DNA of 19,013 bases from Acidobacteriota bacterium (GCA_028749105.1 JAQUQF010000006.1:1-19013), one strand, 5' to 3'. Shown: positions 1 to 8,338, numbered from the stretch's first letter. Numbers and translations are program-made. The notes: generated from the sequence alone by a model not told the origin.

Positions 1-1395
1 CTTCTCGAGAATGTACTGGGTGAAAAGCCCGGTGCACAGGAATTGCATGGCCTCCGGCCCCCGGAACCACCGCGCCGGCAGGGAGACGAGGTCGGAAACC
101 CCCCTGTCGCCGGCAAAGCCGGGGGTGAAGTTTTCCCGGGCGAAGGAATATTCGAAAGGGATGTGGCGGAAGCGGTAATCGATCGCCTGGTCGTAGGTGG
201 AGGCGGTGCCGAGGAGGTTGAAGCGGCGGATGTTTCCCAGCAGCCCGGAGGCGGCATAAAATACCAGCAGCGCCCAGATGACGGCATGATATGGGAGACG
301 CAGCTTCCCGATCCTGTTCAGCAGCTGCGGCAAGCCGTGCATCAGGCCGCCGGCGATGATCAATGCGGCGGCCGGCAGCAGGGGCAGGACCATGCGCGTG
401 CCGAAGTAGGAGGTGTTGCCCAGGAGCACGACATAAACGAAGAGGTAGGCGGCAATGAGAATGTCGGTCCGCCGTCGGCTGAAAACGATGGCCAGGAGCC
501 CAATGAGCAGGAAGGCAAACAGGACGGGCCCGAAGCCTTCCAGAATCGTTTTGAAAAAGGCCGAGTAGACCAGCCTCTTTTCGTAGAAGCGGAACGCCGA
601 GTAATGATAGGTGACGAAGCGGTAGGCTTCGCTGATGTTCAGGATGGGATGGACGAGCCAGTTGGGGGCGCCGGCAAAAAAGCCGAGCGCCATGGCCGCC
701 GGTGCCAGCAGCAGGGGCCGCCAAAGCGGCTGGCGGGAACGGCGGCAGGAGACCAGGAAGGCCGGCAGCAGGAAGAAAAGCTCGACTGCGGCATTGTACT
801 TGGCGGCCACCGCCAGCCCGAAGAACAGCGAGGAGAGGAGGAGCCAGCGCCAGCGGGCCTCGCGGTCGTGTTTCAGCGCGTAATAAAGGCTCACGCAGAG
901 CAGCAGGGCCATCAGCGTGTCGGGCTTGAAGATATGGGCATCGAAAACAAGGAAGGCGTTGACGGCCATCAGCAGCGCGGCGGCATAGGCGGCGGCGCGA
1001 CCGAAAAATTCGCGTCCCATGCGCCACGTCAGGGCGACCAGGGCCGTTCCGGAGAGGGCCGAGACGATCCTGCCCATCTTGAGGATGAAATCGCGGCCCA
1101 GGTCCGCGTAGACGAACTGGGCTGGAAACTGGATGACCCCGAAGAAAAGGAGGATTTTCTGGCATATGAAGGAGAGCAAGAAATTGAAATAAAGGAACAG
1201 CGGCGGAAAGCCGGGGTAGCCCGGATAGGCGCCGTTGGGGAAGGGATTGTCGTAGAGGTGCAGGGACATCTTCAGCATGACATCTTCGTCGGGGAGCTTG
1301 ACGCTGTTCCATTGCTGCAGGCGCAGCGCCAGGGCAACGGCCAGGAGCAGCAGCAGGAGCAAAACGTCGATCAGCTTGCGCTTGTCGGTAGGCAT
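1..1395 (-). CDS. GT39/PMT_2-like membrane glycosyltransferase, 3' end cut by window
   Basis: The minus strand is open from ATG at 1395 to the window edge, giving 465 residues without a stop, so the C-terminus is missing. The product is a multi-pass inner-membrane protein. A hydrophobic helix (about residues 9-25) is followed by a first outside loop with an acidic pair (D36-E37), as expected for lipid-phosphate-sugar-dependent GT-C transferases of the ArnT/PMT_2 type. Further hydrophobic stretches and a loop motif HIFKPDTLM (about 155-163) fit that family. By family knowledge it would move a sugar from a polyprenyl-phosphate carrier to a lipid, glycan or protein outside the membrane; the substrate cannot be read. 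The start at 1395 is preferred over an in-frame ATG at 1413 because a TATAGT box ends 6 nt upstream of it, the spacing seen at other genes here. Family call good, function open. Confidence 0.8.
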   Translation of the reverse strand, partial: MPTDKRKLIDVLLLLLLLAVALALRLQQWNSVKLPDEDVMLKMSLHLYDNPFPNGAYPGYPGFPPLFLYFNFLLSFICQKILLFFGVIQFPAQFVYADLGRDFILKMGRIVSALSGTALVALTWRMGREFFGRAAAYAAALLMAVNAFLVFDAHIFKPDTLMALLLCVSLYYALKHDREARWRWLLLSSLFFGLAVAAKYNAAVELFFLLPAFLVSCRRSRQPLWRPLLLAPAAMALGFFAGAPNWLVHPILNISEAYRFVTYHYSAFRFYEKRLVYSAFFKTILEGFGPVLFAFLLIGLLAIVFSRRRTDILIAAYLFVYVVLLGNTSYFGTRMVLPLLPAAALIIAGGLMHGLPQLLNRIGKLRLPYHAVIWALLVFYAASGLLGNIRRFNLLGTASTYDQAIDYRFRHIPFEYSFARENFTPGFAGDRGVSDLVSLPARWFRGPEAMQFLCTGLFTQYILEK

Positions 1396-1401
1396 CGATC
1401 T

Positions 1402-1433
1402 ACTATATACCATAATGGAGCCCCGGCTGTCCA
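1402..1433 (-). promoter_or_regulatory. Putative promoter of the GT39-like gene (leaderless type)
   Basis: On the minus strand TATAGT lies at 1402-1407 and ends 6 nt before the ATG at 1395. A TGGACA hexamer lies at 1428-1433, 20 bp from TATAGT or 18 bp from the overlapping TATATA at 1404-1409. There is no Shine-Dalgarno sequence. The -10 is clear; the -35 pairing is uncertain. Confidence 0.5.
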
Positions 1434-1514
1434 TAAACCCGGATTCGCTGAAACGGTATCGGACGTTTGCCCGATCTGCCGGCGGCGATGGCTGGAATAC
1501 AGGCCCGGGGCGGG

Positions 1515-1543
1515 TTGGCATTCGCGTGCGGATGTGCTACCCT
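1515..1543 (+). promoter_or_regulatory. Putative promoter of the large membrane-protein gene (leaderless type)
   Basis: TTGGCA at 1515-1520, a 17 bp spacer and TACCCT at 1538-1543, ending 6 nt before the ATG at 1550. The -10 is a poor match to TATAAT, but its position equals that of stronger promoters in the window. No Shine-Dalgarno sequence precedes the start. Confidence 0.45.
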
Positions 1544-1549
1544 TGACCG

Positions 1550-3667
1550 ATGAAACAGCGTTTCAAACGGTGCCGCCTGGAAGCAGGCATCCTTTTCTCT
1601 TATTTTCTCGTTTCCCTGCCGATCCTCTTCCCCCTTCTGCCCCACTTGTTCAGCCGTTTGCCGTTCGCCTCCAACGGCGATGTCCGCCTCTCCCTGACCA
1701 TCCTGTTTTCCAACCTGAAGAATATCACCCAGGGCGATTTGCTGAATTTTTACCAGCTGCCCATCGTCTTCCCCTGGTCCCATGTCCTGACGGCCGGGAT
1801 CAACCTTTTCGGCCAGACCCTGCTGGTCCTGCCGCTCTATCTTGTCCATGTCCGCAATGCCTACTTCCTCTACAACCTCCTGACCTTTTTTTCCTATATT
1901 GCGGCCGGGTACTGCGCCTATCGCTTCGTGCGCGAATGGGTGGGCGAACGCTGGATCGCCTGGCTGATCGGGGCTCTGTATATCCTGCTGCCCTACCGGG
2001 TCCACAATATCCCCCAACTGAACCTGATGTTCAGCTTTGCCATTCCCCTTACCCTCCTGTTTTTTGTCCGTTTTCTTAAAACCGGCAGGAAAAAGGACCT
2101 GGCCTTCTTTTTGCTCGCGTTTCTTTGCCAGTTTTTGTTCGATCTCTCCATGGGCATTTTCTTGGGAATTGCCCTGTTTTTTTTATTCCTGGCCTGGCAG
2201 GTTCTTTGCGGTCTCCAGCCCCGCCGCTCCTGGCTGCTTCTGGCGGCGGCGGCCGTCCTGTTCGCCATCGGCGTGACGCTGATCTTTCTCCCGTACCTGA
2301 ACCCGAAGACCTCGTTTTCCATCATTGACGAGATCCGCTCCATCCCGGACTATGCCTTCCATTCGCCGCTGAGCTTCTACAACAACTGGTCCTACCTGCT
2401 GCTGTTCGCCAAGCGCATCGTCTGGCACCATCCGCCGTTTTCCCCGGGGATCAGCATCTTTCTTTTTTTCATGCTTGCCTTCGTCCCCTACCTGGAGACG
2501 CGGCGGCAAAAGGCCGCGGCCCTGGCCAGTTCGGCTTTCCTGATCCTTCCGGCCCTGGCCCTTCCCTTCGCCGTGACCCGCCTGCCGTTCATCCTGCTGA
2601 ACCGGATTTGCGGCTGGACGCTCCTCTTGTTTCTCCTGAGCCTCATTCCGCTCCTTTTCCTGGTCCGCAAAAAAGCCCCGCGCGCGCTGCAGCTGCTGAC
2701 GGCCACCTGGATGATCCTGCAGTTCTTTTCCAGCCAGGTCAGCCTGCCTTTCTTCAACCTGTTCCAGGGCCTGGCCCGCCTGTTCCCGTTTCTGCTGCGC
2801 ACCCGCTTCATCCGCAGCGAGTACATTCTGCTGCTGCTTTTCCTGACGATTTCCGCCTTCGGCTTCTCCTATTTCTTCAAGCGCTACCAAGGGAAAAAGG
2901 TCCTGTTGGCGCTGGTGCTGCTGTTCGTCTTCGTCGAACGTGTCCGCTGGCCGGTGATCCCGGACAGCCTGGAGGGGGACCGCCAAAGCACCCGGGTGTT
3001 CTATCGCTCGCTCGCCCCCTATCCCGGCCATTACGGGCTCCTGGAGCTTCCTTCCTATCCGCTGTATTCCAACCATTATCCCCTGTTCACCATGTACCAC
3101 GACAAGCACACCTATCATGGGCTGATCAACTACCTGGGCGATTACTGCGAACTGGCCGGCAACCCCCGGCTGCAGGGAGCCAGCGGGTTTGCTGGCTTGG
3201 GCGATCCACAATTCACCCAAATGCTGAAAGCGAACGGCCTGCGCCTGATCCTGCTTTTCAGGGAGAAGATATTCACCGAGAGCAATGAGGGCCAGAAGTC
3301 CTGGCTGGAATTGAAAAGAACCATTCGTCGGGGAGAGAACCTGAAACTGTACGAAAAGGTCGAAATGACCCCAACCGGGATCCTGCTGGTCCTGAACGAG
3401 CGGGAAAAGGGGCCGAAGATCCGCTATTTACTCCCTCATTATTCCCTGCGCGGCAAAAAAAGACTTGTCTGCTCCATCGATGCCCATCAGGAGACTGCGG
3501 CCGAATTCCTGTTCAATGGCAGGCCGGTCAAGCGTCAAGCTCTCCAAGCCGGAGCACGGAACACGATCCGGGTCGGACTGGAAGGCCTGCCCCTGGAAAT
3601 GCAATTCAACTATCTGGAGATACGCTCCGGTCCCTCTTTGGAATTGATCAAGGTGCGGATCGAGTAG
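1550..3667 (+). CDS. Large polytopic membrane protein, GT-C/YfhO-like, unknown substrate
   Basis: The product has 705 residues with roughly a dozen hydrophobic segments up to about residue 465, then a soluble C-terminal part of about 240 residues. After the first helix (about 12-34) comes an outside loop with GD at 43-44. It continues as a loop with FYQLPIVFPWSH and a GQTLL(V)LP helix start, the arrangement I know from uncharacterised bacterial GT-C-like proteins (first loop usually GDPLLN, followed by an FYP..H motif). I infer a lipid-linked sugar or lipid transferase in the inner membrane; no acceptor can be named. It is divergent from the GT39-like gene across 154 bp, so both may serve one glycan pathway. 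It ends 14 bp before the convergent epimerase gene. No Shine-Dalgarno sequence is visible; the start rests on first-ATG position and promoter spacing. Confidence 0.75.
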   Translation: MKQRFKRCRLEAGILFSYFLVSLPILFPLLPHLFSRLPFASNGDVRLSLTILFSNLKNITQGDLLNFYQLPIVFPWSHVLTAGINLFGQTLLVLPLYLVHVRNAYFLYNLLTFFSYIAAGYCAYRFVREWVGERWIAWLIGALYILLPYRVHNIPQLNLMFSFAIPLTLLFFVRFLKTGRKKDLAFFLLAFLCQFLFDLSMGIFLGIALFFLFLAWQVLCGLQPRRSWLLLAAAAVLFAIGVTLIFLPYLNPKTSFSIIDEIRSIPDYAFHSPLSFYNNWSYLLLFAKRIVWHHPPFSPGISIFLFFMLAFVPYLETRRQKAAALASSAFLILPALALPFAVTRLPFILLNRICGWTLLLFLLSLIPLLFLVRKKAPRALQLLTATWMILQFFSSQVSLPFFNLFQGLARLFPFLLRTRFIRSEYILLLLFLTISAFGFSYFFKRYQGKKVLLALVLLFVFVERVRWPVIPDSLEGDRQSTRVFYRSLAPYPGHYGLLELPSYPLYSNHYPLFTMYHDKHTYHGLINYLGDYCELAGNPRLQGASGFAGLGDPQFTQMLKANGLRLILLFREKIFTESNEGQKSWLELKRTIRRGENLKLYEKVEMTPTGILLVLNEREKGPKIRYLLPHYSLRGKKRLVCSIDAHQETAAEFLFNGRPVKRQALQAGARNTIRVGLEGLPLEMQFNYLEIRSGPSLELIKVRIE

Positions 3668-3681
3668 GGGACACGCGCTCC

Positions 3682-4650
3682 TCAGAGCCAGCTGTTTTCC
3701 CGGTACCAGGCGATCGCCCGCGCCGCTCCGCTGCGAAAATCGGTCAGCGGCTCATAGCCGAGTTCCCTCTTTGCCCGGGCCGAGGACATCGCCTTGGGAT
3801 CGAGGAAGAAAGAAAGCTTGCCGCGGTTCAGGGGCGCCTCCGACCCGAACAGGCCGAATGCTTTCTCCAGGACCACGGCGGCCGCCATGGCGAGCCCCTT
3901 GGGCAGCTTGAACCGCGGGCCGGGAACGCCGCAGGCCGCGGCCACGATGCGGGTCATCTCCTCCGGGGTCAGAATCTCGTTGCCCGCGAGGTGATACATG
4001 GCGCCCGGACGCCCCTTGCGGGCAACGAGCAGGGCTCCGGCCGTGAGGTCGTCGATATAGACGGGGGTCTGCCGGCCCGGCGCGCCGGCGATGAGGGCGG
4101 AATGCCGGCGACAGACGGAACGGATGAACTTGAAGGTGCGGCGGTCGCCGGGACCGTAGACCCAGCCGGGCCGGATGATGACGACATCGAGTCCCTTGGC
4201 CGCGGCCTGGCTGGCGGCCTTTTCGGCCTCCAATTTCGATTTGTCGTAAAGGGTGCGGGGGGCCGGGGGGTACTCCTCGTCCGCCGTGGCGCAGGCTTCA
4301 ACGGCGCCCAAAACCCCGATCGAGCTGAAATGGACGACGCGGCCGACGCCCTCGTTCCGGGCGGCCGCCAGGACCGCTTCTGTGCCGCCGACGTTGATTT
4401 CCCGGAACGCATGCGGGTCGGTCACGACCGACCCGACGGCAGCGGCCAGATGGAATACGACGTCAACGCCGGCCATCGCCGTTTCCAGAGCCGCCTCGTC
4501 CAGGATGTCGCCGGTTACGGATGCCACGCCATTCGTTTCGGCAAGCGGCGTTTTGTGAATATAGGCACGGACATCCCAGCCGTTTGCGTGCAGGGCGCGG
4601 ACCAAATGGCTGCCGATGAATCCCGACGCGCCCGTGACTAATGTCCGCAT
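3682..4650 (-). CDS. NAD(P)-dependent epimerase/dehydratase family protein (extended SDR)
   Basis: The protein has 322 residues, typical for extended short-chain dehydrogenases. The Rossmann motif TGASGFIGSH sits at 6-15, an Asp at D48 follows the second strand region, HLAA is at 67-70, and the catalytic set is S109/S110 with Y135 and K139 (YDKSK). RPGWVYGPGD (about 160-169) is the usual substrate-side motif. By family it catalyses NAD(P)-linked oxidation/epimerisation/reduction of a nucleotide sugar, or of a sterol- or flavonoid-like substrate; the sequence resembles the HpnA/3-beta-HSD-like branch, so the substrate is open. AAGGA about 8 nt before the ATG supports the start. It lies 49 bp downstream of the adaptor-barrel gene on the same strand with no clear promoter between, so cotranscription is possible. 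Confidence 0.88.
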   Translation of the reverse strand: MRTLVTGASGFIGSHLVRALHANGWDVRAYIHKTPLAETNGVASVTGDILDEAALETAMAGVDVVFHLAAAVGSVVTDPHAFREINVGGTEAVLAAARNEGVGRVVHFSSIGVLGAVEACATADEEYPPAPRTLYDKSKLEAEKAASQAAAKGLDVVIIRPGWVYGPGDRRTFKFIRSVCRRHSALIAGAPGRQTPVYIDDLTAGALLVARKGRPGAMYHLAGNEILTPEEMTRIVAAACGVPGPRFKLPKGLAMAAAVVLEKAFGLFGSEAPLNRGKLSFFLDPKAMSSARAKRELGYEPLTDFRSGAARAIAWYRENSWL

Positions 4651-4699
4651 CGCATCCTTGACCGCAGCCCGTAAGCGGAAGCCGCCGGGATGGGGATTT

Positions 4700-6355
4700 T
4701 TAAAATCTCATGACCACGCCGATGCCCATCTCCAATCCACCGAGGTCGAGCTGATCGGTTCCGTCCGGCAGCACTTCCGCCAGGGTTTTCTTGACGCTGT
4801 TGTACTTGAGAAAAACCTCGCCCTGGAGATTGCGGAAATGCTTGACATGCAAATAGGTGCCGCCCTGGAAAAAGAAGCCGCTGGCACTGTCTTTGGTGTC
4901 TGCCAGGTCGCTTTCGCCTTCGATCGTCTCCTTGTAGGAATAAAAATTGAGCCCGGCGCCTACGAACGGCTCGAGAAAGCTCTTTTTCGGGAAACGGTAG
5001 CGCAGGCCGACCGAAACGGGGTTCATTTTGAATTTGACGAGATTCTCGAAATAGGTCGTCTTGTTCTCCAAGGTGAGAGCCTTATAAGAAGCCCAAACAT
5101 CTACATTATACATGACATGGATCGACGCTTCGATTCCCGGGATATTCTTGAAGCTTTCGCCGAAGAAATCCTTCAAATTCTTGTCTTTGATGGAAAAGCG
5201 TCCGAAGGTCAACCCCACCCGGAATTGGTTTCCTATTTTGAAGGATGGTTTTTTCGCTTTTGCCGGTGTTTCTGGCTTGACTTCGGGTTCAGTGGCGATT
5301 TTTTCCTTTTGAACCGCTTCCTTTTCCTTCAGTTCGGCCAGGGCCTTGGCCATTTCTTCCTCGTTGACAATGCGGATCTTCTTGCCGTCTACCAGGCAAT
5401 CGAGCCCGGAAACGATCAGTGCGTCGCCGGCGAATAGGCCTTTTTCGACCATGGTCTTGCCCGTATTGCTTGCGACTATGGACACGTACACTTTTTTGGC
5501 TTTTTTCTTTTCGGCCACATAGACGAAATTGCCCAGGCTGTCTTCCTGAACGGCCGCGCTGGGAATGACGATGACTTCGGCGTGCTCGGCCTTGAGCTTC
5601 TTGAAGGTGAAGCGGGCGCCATCCTTGATCTGGTTCGCCTCGTTGTTCATCCGCAACGTGACCTGGGAGTCGCTGAGGGCGCTGACTTCCGCCTCGAACT
5701 CAGCGCTGGGGCCCTCGGTTGCGCCGCTGAACCTGTCGCCCACGGCCAGTGAGCCCTTGTCGGCGGCGGCCAGGGGTATCTGAAACAGCATCTGCCGGGG
5801 ATTGGTGATCTCCATCAGCAGGGCATCGGCGGCCATCTCGCTGCCGGCAGCCATGACCAGGCGCACGATCCCGGCCACGGGCGCCTTGACGGCCACATTG
5901 GACTGGCTTTTTTTGGCATTCAGCAGGTCCAGCGCCTTCTGGTATGCTGCGGCGGCCGATTGAATGGCCTTTTCGCTTTTTTCCTTCCAATTCTGGCGCG
6001 CGGTCAGGATCTTTTTCGCCTTGGCGGCGTCAGCCTCCAGTTGCTTGATTTCTTTATTCAGGCCGGCGTTCAGCACGGCCAGGTCCTGGCCGGCATCGAC
6101 CAGGCTGCCTTCGCTTACCTTGAGCTCGGAAAGGACGCCGGCGACCGGGCTGTTGATCGCCACGATCTCCGACTGTCCTTTGCCTGAAAAAACCTGGTAT
6201 TCCTGGAAATTCGTCGCCTTAACGGTTTCAATGGTCACGGCCACCTTTTTGGGGCATGGCGTTCCGGCTTTGTTCTCGGCCGGCAATGCGTTTCCAGCCG
6301 CTATGGCCGCTATGGCCAAAACCAAAATAGATGTGCCTGCTTTTTTAAGGTTCAT
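4700..6355 (-). CDS. RND/HlyD-type periplasmic adaptor fused to an OmpW-like outer-membrane beta-barrel
   Basis: One continuous frame of 551 residues. Residues 1-26 look like a Sec signal peptide (KK, hydrophobic core, ALPA). Residues about 40-330 are a membrane-fusion-protein adaptor: first lipoyl half at 63-96 (INSPVAGVLSELKVSEGSLVDAG), alpha-hairpin at about 97-150, second lipoyl half at 153-185 (VKAPVAGIVRLVMAAGSEM), then beta-barrel and membrane-proximal parts to KKIRIV at 325-330. A Lys/Glu/Pro-rich linker (331-370) leads to a C-terminal domain (371-551) of alternating beta strands with LEPFVGAGLNFY at 461-472. It ends in Phe (VVMRF), the usual terminal signal of outer-membrane barrels. 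Adaptors normally link an inner-membrane pump to TolC; here the adaptor would be tethered to the outer membrane. No RND pump or TolC gene is adjacent. GGAGG 7 nt before the ATG supports the start. The domain calls are firm; the job is unknown. Confidence 0.82.
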   Translation of the reverse strand: MNLKKAGTSILVLAIAAIAAGNALPAENKAGTPCPKKVAVTIETVKATNFQEYQVFSGKGQSEIVAINSPVAGVLSELKVSEGSLVDAGQDLAVLNAGLNKEIKQLEADAAKAKKILTARQNWKEKSEKAIQSAAAAYQKALDLLNAKKSQSNVAVKAPVAGIVRLVMAAGSEMAADALLMEITNPRQMLFQIPLAAADKGSLAVGDRFSGATEGPSAEFEAEVSALSDSQVTLRMNNEANQIKDGARFTFKKLKAEHAEVIVIPSAAVQEDSLGNFVYVAEKKKAKKVYVSIVASNTGKTMVEKGLFAGDALIVSGLDCLVDGKKIRIVNEEEMAKALAELKEKEAVQKEKIATEPEVKPETPAKAKKPSFKIGNQFRVGLTFGRFSIKDKNLKDFFGESFKNIPGIEASIHVMYNVDVWASYKALTLENKTTYFENLVKFKMNPVSVGLRYRFPKKSFLEPFVGAGLNFYSYKETIEGESDLADTKDSASGFFFQGGTYLHVKHFRNLQGEVFLKYNSVKKTLAEVLPDGTDQLDLGGLEMGIGVVMRF

Positions 6356-6402
6356 CCTTCAGCCTCCACTGTTTTTTCAACCGCAATTCTCAAAGGGATT
6401 TG

Positions 6403-6431
6403 ATTTTTGCATAAATGGCCCGACTTGTCAA
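6403..6431 (-). promoter_or_regulatory. Weak putative promoter of the adaptor-barrel gene
   Basis: On the minus strand a perfect TTGACA lies at 6426-6431. At 17 bp spacing it is followed by AAAAAT (6403-6408), preceded by TGC as in an extended -10. The -35 is convincing, the -10 is poor. The resulting leader of about 40 nt carries GGAGG near the start codon. Confidence 0.35.
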
Positions 6432-6520
6432 TACGAACAGAACGATTTTGCCCAGATGCATCGGCATCATTACTCCGCTCAACTCTCCAAATTTTGCTTG
6501 GAGTCAAATCACGCTCATAT

Positions 6521-6534
6521 TTGCTGGCAAGCAA
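6521..6534. promoter_or_regulatory. Inverted repeat just upstream of a consensus promoter, candidate operator
   Basis: TTGCT-GGCA-AGCAA is a 5 bp inverted repeat with a 4 bp loop. It ends 1 bp before the -35 box of the propeller gene. The position suits an activator or repressor site. It is short, so chance is a real possibility. Confidence 0.25.
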
Positions 6535-6535
6535 C

Positions 6536-6565
6536 TTGACAATTTGGGCTGGCTCATCCTATAAT
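6536..6565 (+). promoter_or_regulatory. Consensus sigma-70-like promoter, leaderless type
   Basis: TTGACA (6536-6541) and TATAAT (6560-6565) are both perfect consensus hexamers with an 18 bp spacer. The -10 ends 6 nt before the ATG at 6572, so transcription should start at or next to the A of the start codon. Confidence 0.85.
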
Positions 6566-6571
6566 GCAATC

Positions 6572-8314
6572 ATGCTCAAACGATCGATAGTACTGGCAAT
6601 ACTCTGGTCAGCCGTTTTCAGCGGGCTTGTTCTCGCCGGCGCGGAGAACATCTCCAATTCCTCGTCTGTTTCAAGGGATGTCAGCGTGGCCATCAATTCG
6701 TCCGGGGAAATCGGCGCCATCTGGATTGAAAACCAGTCCCTGTTTTTTTCCATCTGCCGCAACGGCGAGTGGTCGACTCCGGCCGACATCCCCGGTCAGT
6801 CGGGAAGCAACGCCTATCCCTGCATCGCCAAGGGAGTCAATGGCGGGTTCGTCGCGGCCTGGCACGATCTGAGGAACGATTGCATCCGCTTTTCCCAATA
6901 TCAGGGTTCCTGGTCGACGCCAATGACCGTTTCGCAGGTCGGCGGCTACCAATTGGGCTGGCCCGCGATCACGACGACCAGTAACGGCCGCATCGCGGTT
7001 GGCTGGATGCGGGGAAACCCGACGAACCTGGATATCTACGTGACGATTTTTCATAACGGCTGGTCAACCCCGGAGAACGTCTCTGACACGCCGTTCAGTT
7101 CCAAGTATTGCGACCTGGCCAGCGGCCCGAATGGCGAGGTCTATGTCGTTTTCCAGGATAACCTCTGGATCAATGAAACGGACTACTTTGCCACGATGAT
7201 CTGCAATGACCGCGGCAACGGCAGATGGACCCAGCCGGAGATCATCGACAATCTCAATGCCTGGACCTTCCGGCCGGTGGTGGCGGTCAATTCCCGGAAC
7301 GACATCCTCTCCTGCTTCTATTTTCTGCAGGGGTCCAGTTACTTTTCGGTGTCCCGCGTGAACGGCGAGTGGCAGGACCCGCAGGCCATTTCCGACATGG
7401 GAGACCACCATGACCACGATTTATATTTTTCAGATGCCTGCCCTTATGGAAATGACGGTTTCCTCTATATCTACCGCGATGTCGGCTACAATGTCGTTTA
7501 CACCGTTGTCCGCAATGGTAGCATAGGCGATGCCGTCCCCCTGACCAGCAGCTATGACAGCTATCATCCAGCGATCGATTACAGCTCATCCGTCGGTGCC
7601 GTCGCCGCCTGGTGCGAGAACGGCGAGGTTTTCGCCAGCATTTTCGATCCTCAGGATACAACGCCGCCAAATCCGCCGTCGGATCCCAATGCCAAGCCTT
7701 TGCCTCCGCTTGGCGTGGAAGCCGATTACCGGAACGTCACCTTGGTGGCCTTGAACCTGAACACGGAATTGATCGTCAACCGCAACCTGTTCACCGTCCA
7801 GTATTATCGCAGGCTCACCTGGGAATTTGACTCCAGCTGGACCAGCTGGAATATCGCCCTGGCCAAATACCGCATATACCGCAAGCCAAAGACGGCCGCT
7901 TCCTGGGAGTTCCTGGCCGAGGTCGACCCGTCGGTTCTGGCCTATATCGACACGAACGGGGTCAGCGCCGAGGACCGTTTTGATTACCAGGTGCGCGGGG
8001 TCGATAATTTCGGCAACGATTATTACGCGTACAACCGCCTGCGCTGGGCGCCCAATCCGGTCAACGCCGACAAGAAGATCACGGTGCAAACCTATAACAT
8101 CTATCGCAAACTGAGCGGAGAATCCTTTGAAAGCTATGCCTTATGGCAAGCCGTCGACGCCGCGACCAACTCCCTGGAGGATCACTCGGACGAGATCCGC
8201 CGGCAAACCCAGTACGACTACGCGGTGACCGTGGTCAGCAACAAGGCCAAGGAGAGCGACAAGGCCGAGGCCTATAAGATCACCGGCGCGGCGATCAGGG
8301 CCAGAAAGCGCTGA
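6572..8314 (+). CDS. Secreted seven-bladed beta-propeller protein with C-terminal fibronectin-III-like domains
   Basis: Read from 6572 the product has 580 residues. A signal peptide (1-24, KR then a hydrophobic core, VLAGA) comes first. Residues about 36-360 contain seven repeats of about 45 residues. Five keep a G-x-W-S/T/Q-x-P motif at 65, 112, 162, 217 and 265 (GEWSTP, GSWSTP, NGWSTP, GRWTQP, GEWQDP), each preceded by strands such as GGFVAAW or GRIAVGW; the last two repeats are degenerate. This is the pattern of a sialidase/BNR-like seven-bladed propeller, though I see no sialidase catalytic residues. After a Pro-rich hinge (363-380) come two fibronectin-III-like modules (about 381-490 and 491-575), each with a YxIYRK strand. 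A surface or secreted binding role is inferred; no enzyme activity can be claimed. The frame stays open upstream to 6407, but that extension would place the signal peptide inside the protein and overlap the promoter. Confidence 0.8.
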   Translation: MLKRSIVLAILWSAVFSGLVLAGAENISNSSSVSRDVSVAINSSGEIGAIWIENQSLFFSICRNGEWSTPADIPGQSGSNAYPCIAKGVNGGFVAAWHDLRNDCIRFSQYQGSWSTPMTVSQVGGYQLGWPAITTTSNGRIAVGWMRGNPTNLDIYVTIFHNGWSTPENVSDTPFSSKYCDLASGPNGEVYVVFQDNLWINETDYFATMICNDRGNGRWTQPEIIDNLNAWTFRPVVAVNSRNDILSCFYFLQGSSYFSVSRVNGEWQDPQAISDMGDHHDHDLYFSDACPYGNDGFLYIYRDVGYNVVYTVVRNGSIGDAVPLTSSYDSYHPAIDYSSSVGAVAAWCENGEVFASIFDPQDTTPPNPPSDPNAKPLPPLGVEADYRNVTLVALNLNTELIVNRNLFTVQYYRRLTWEFDSSWTSWNIALAKYRIYRKPKTAASWEFLAEVDPSVLAYIDTNGVSAEDRFDYQVRGVDNFGNDYYAYNRLRWAPNPVNADKKITVQTYNIYRKLSGESFESYALWQAVDAATNSLEDHSDEIRRQTQYDYAVTVVSNKAKESDKAEAYKITGAAIRARKR

Positions 8315-8338
8315 TTCTGGATCTGCCGCTGGCCGGCC

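Noticed and set aside
43..2079. A 678-codon open frame on the plus strand across the first membrane gene
   Set aside because: The minus strand here encodes a clear multi-pass GT39-like protein. The plus frame gives a Gln/Gly/Glu/Arg-rich product without domains and runs into the start of the next real gene, so it is a shadow of GC-rich codon use.
6407..6571. Upstream extension of the propeller gene to an ATG at 6407
   Set aside because: It would bury the signal peptide, and it contains the consensus promoter and part of the promoter for the divergent gene.
8315..8338. Short GC hairpin (GCCG-CTGGC-CGGC) between convergent genes as a terminator
   Set aside because: The stem is 4 bp and no T run follows on either strand; too weak to call.
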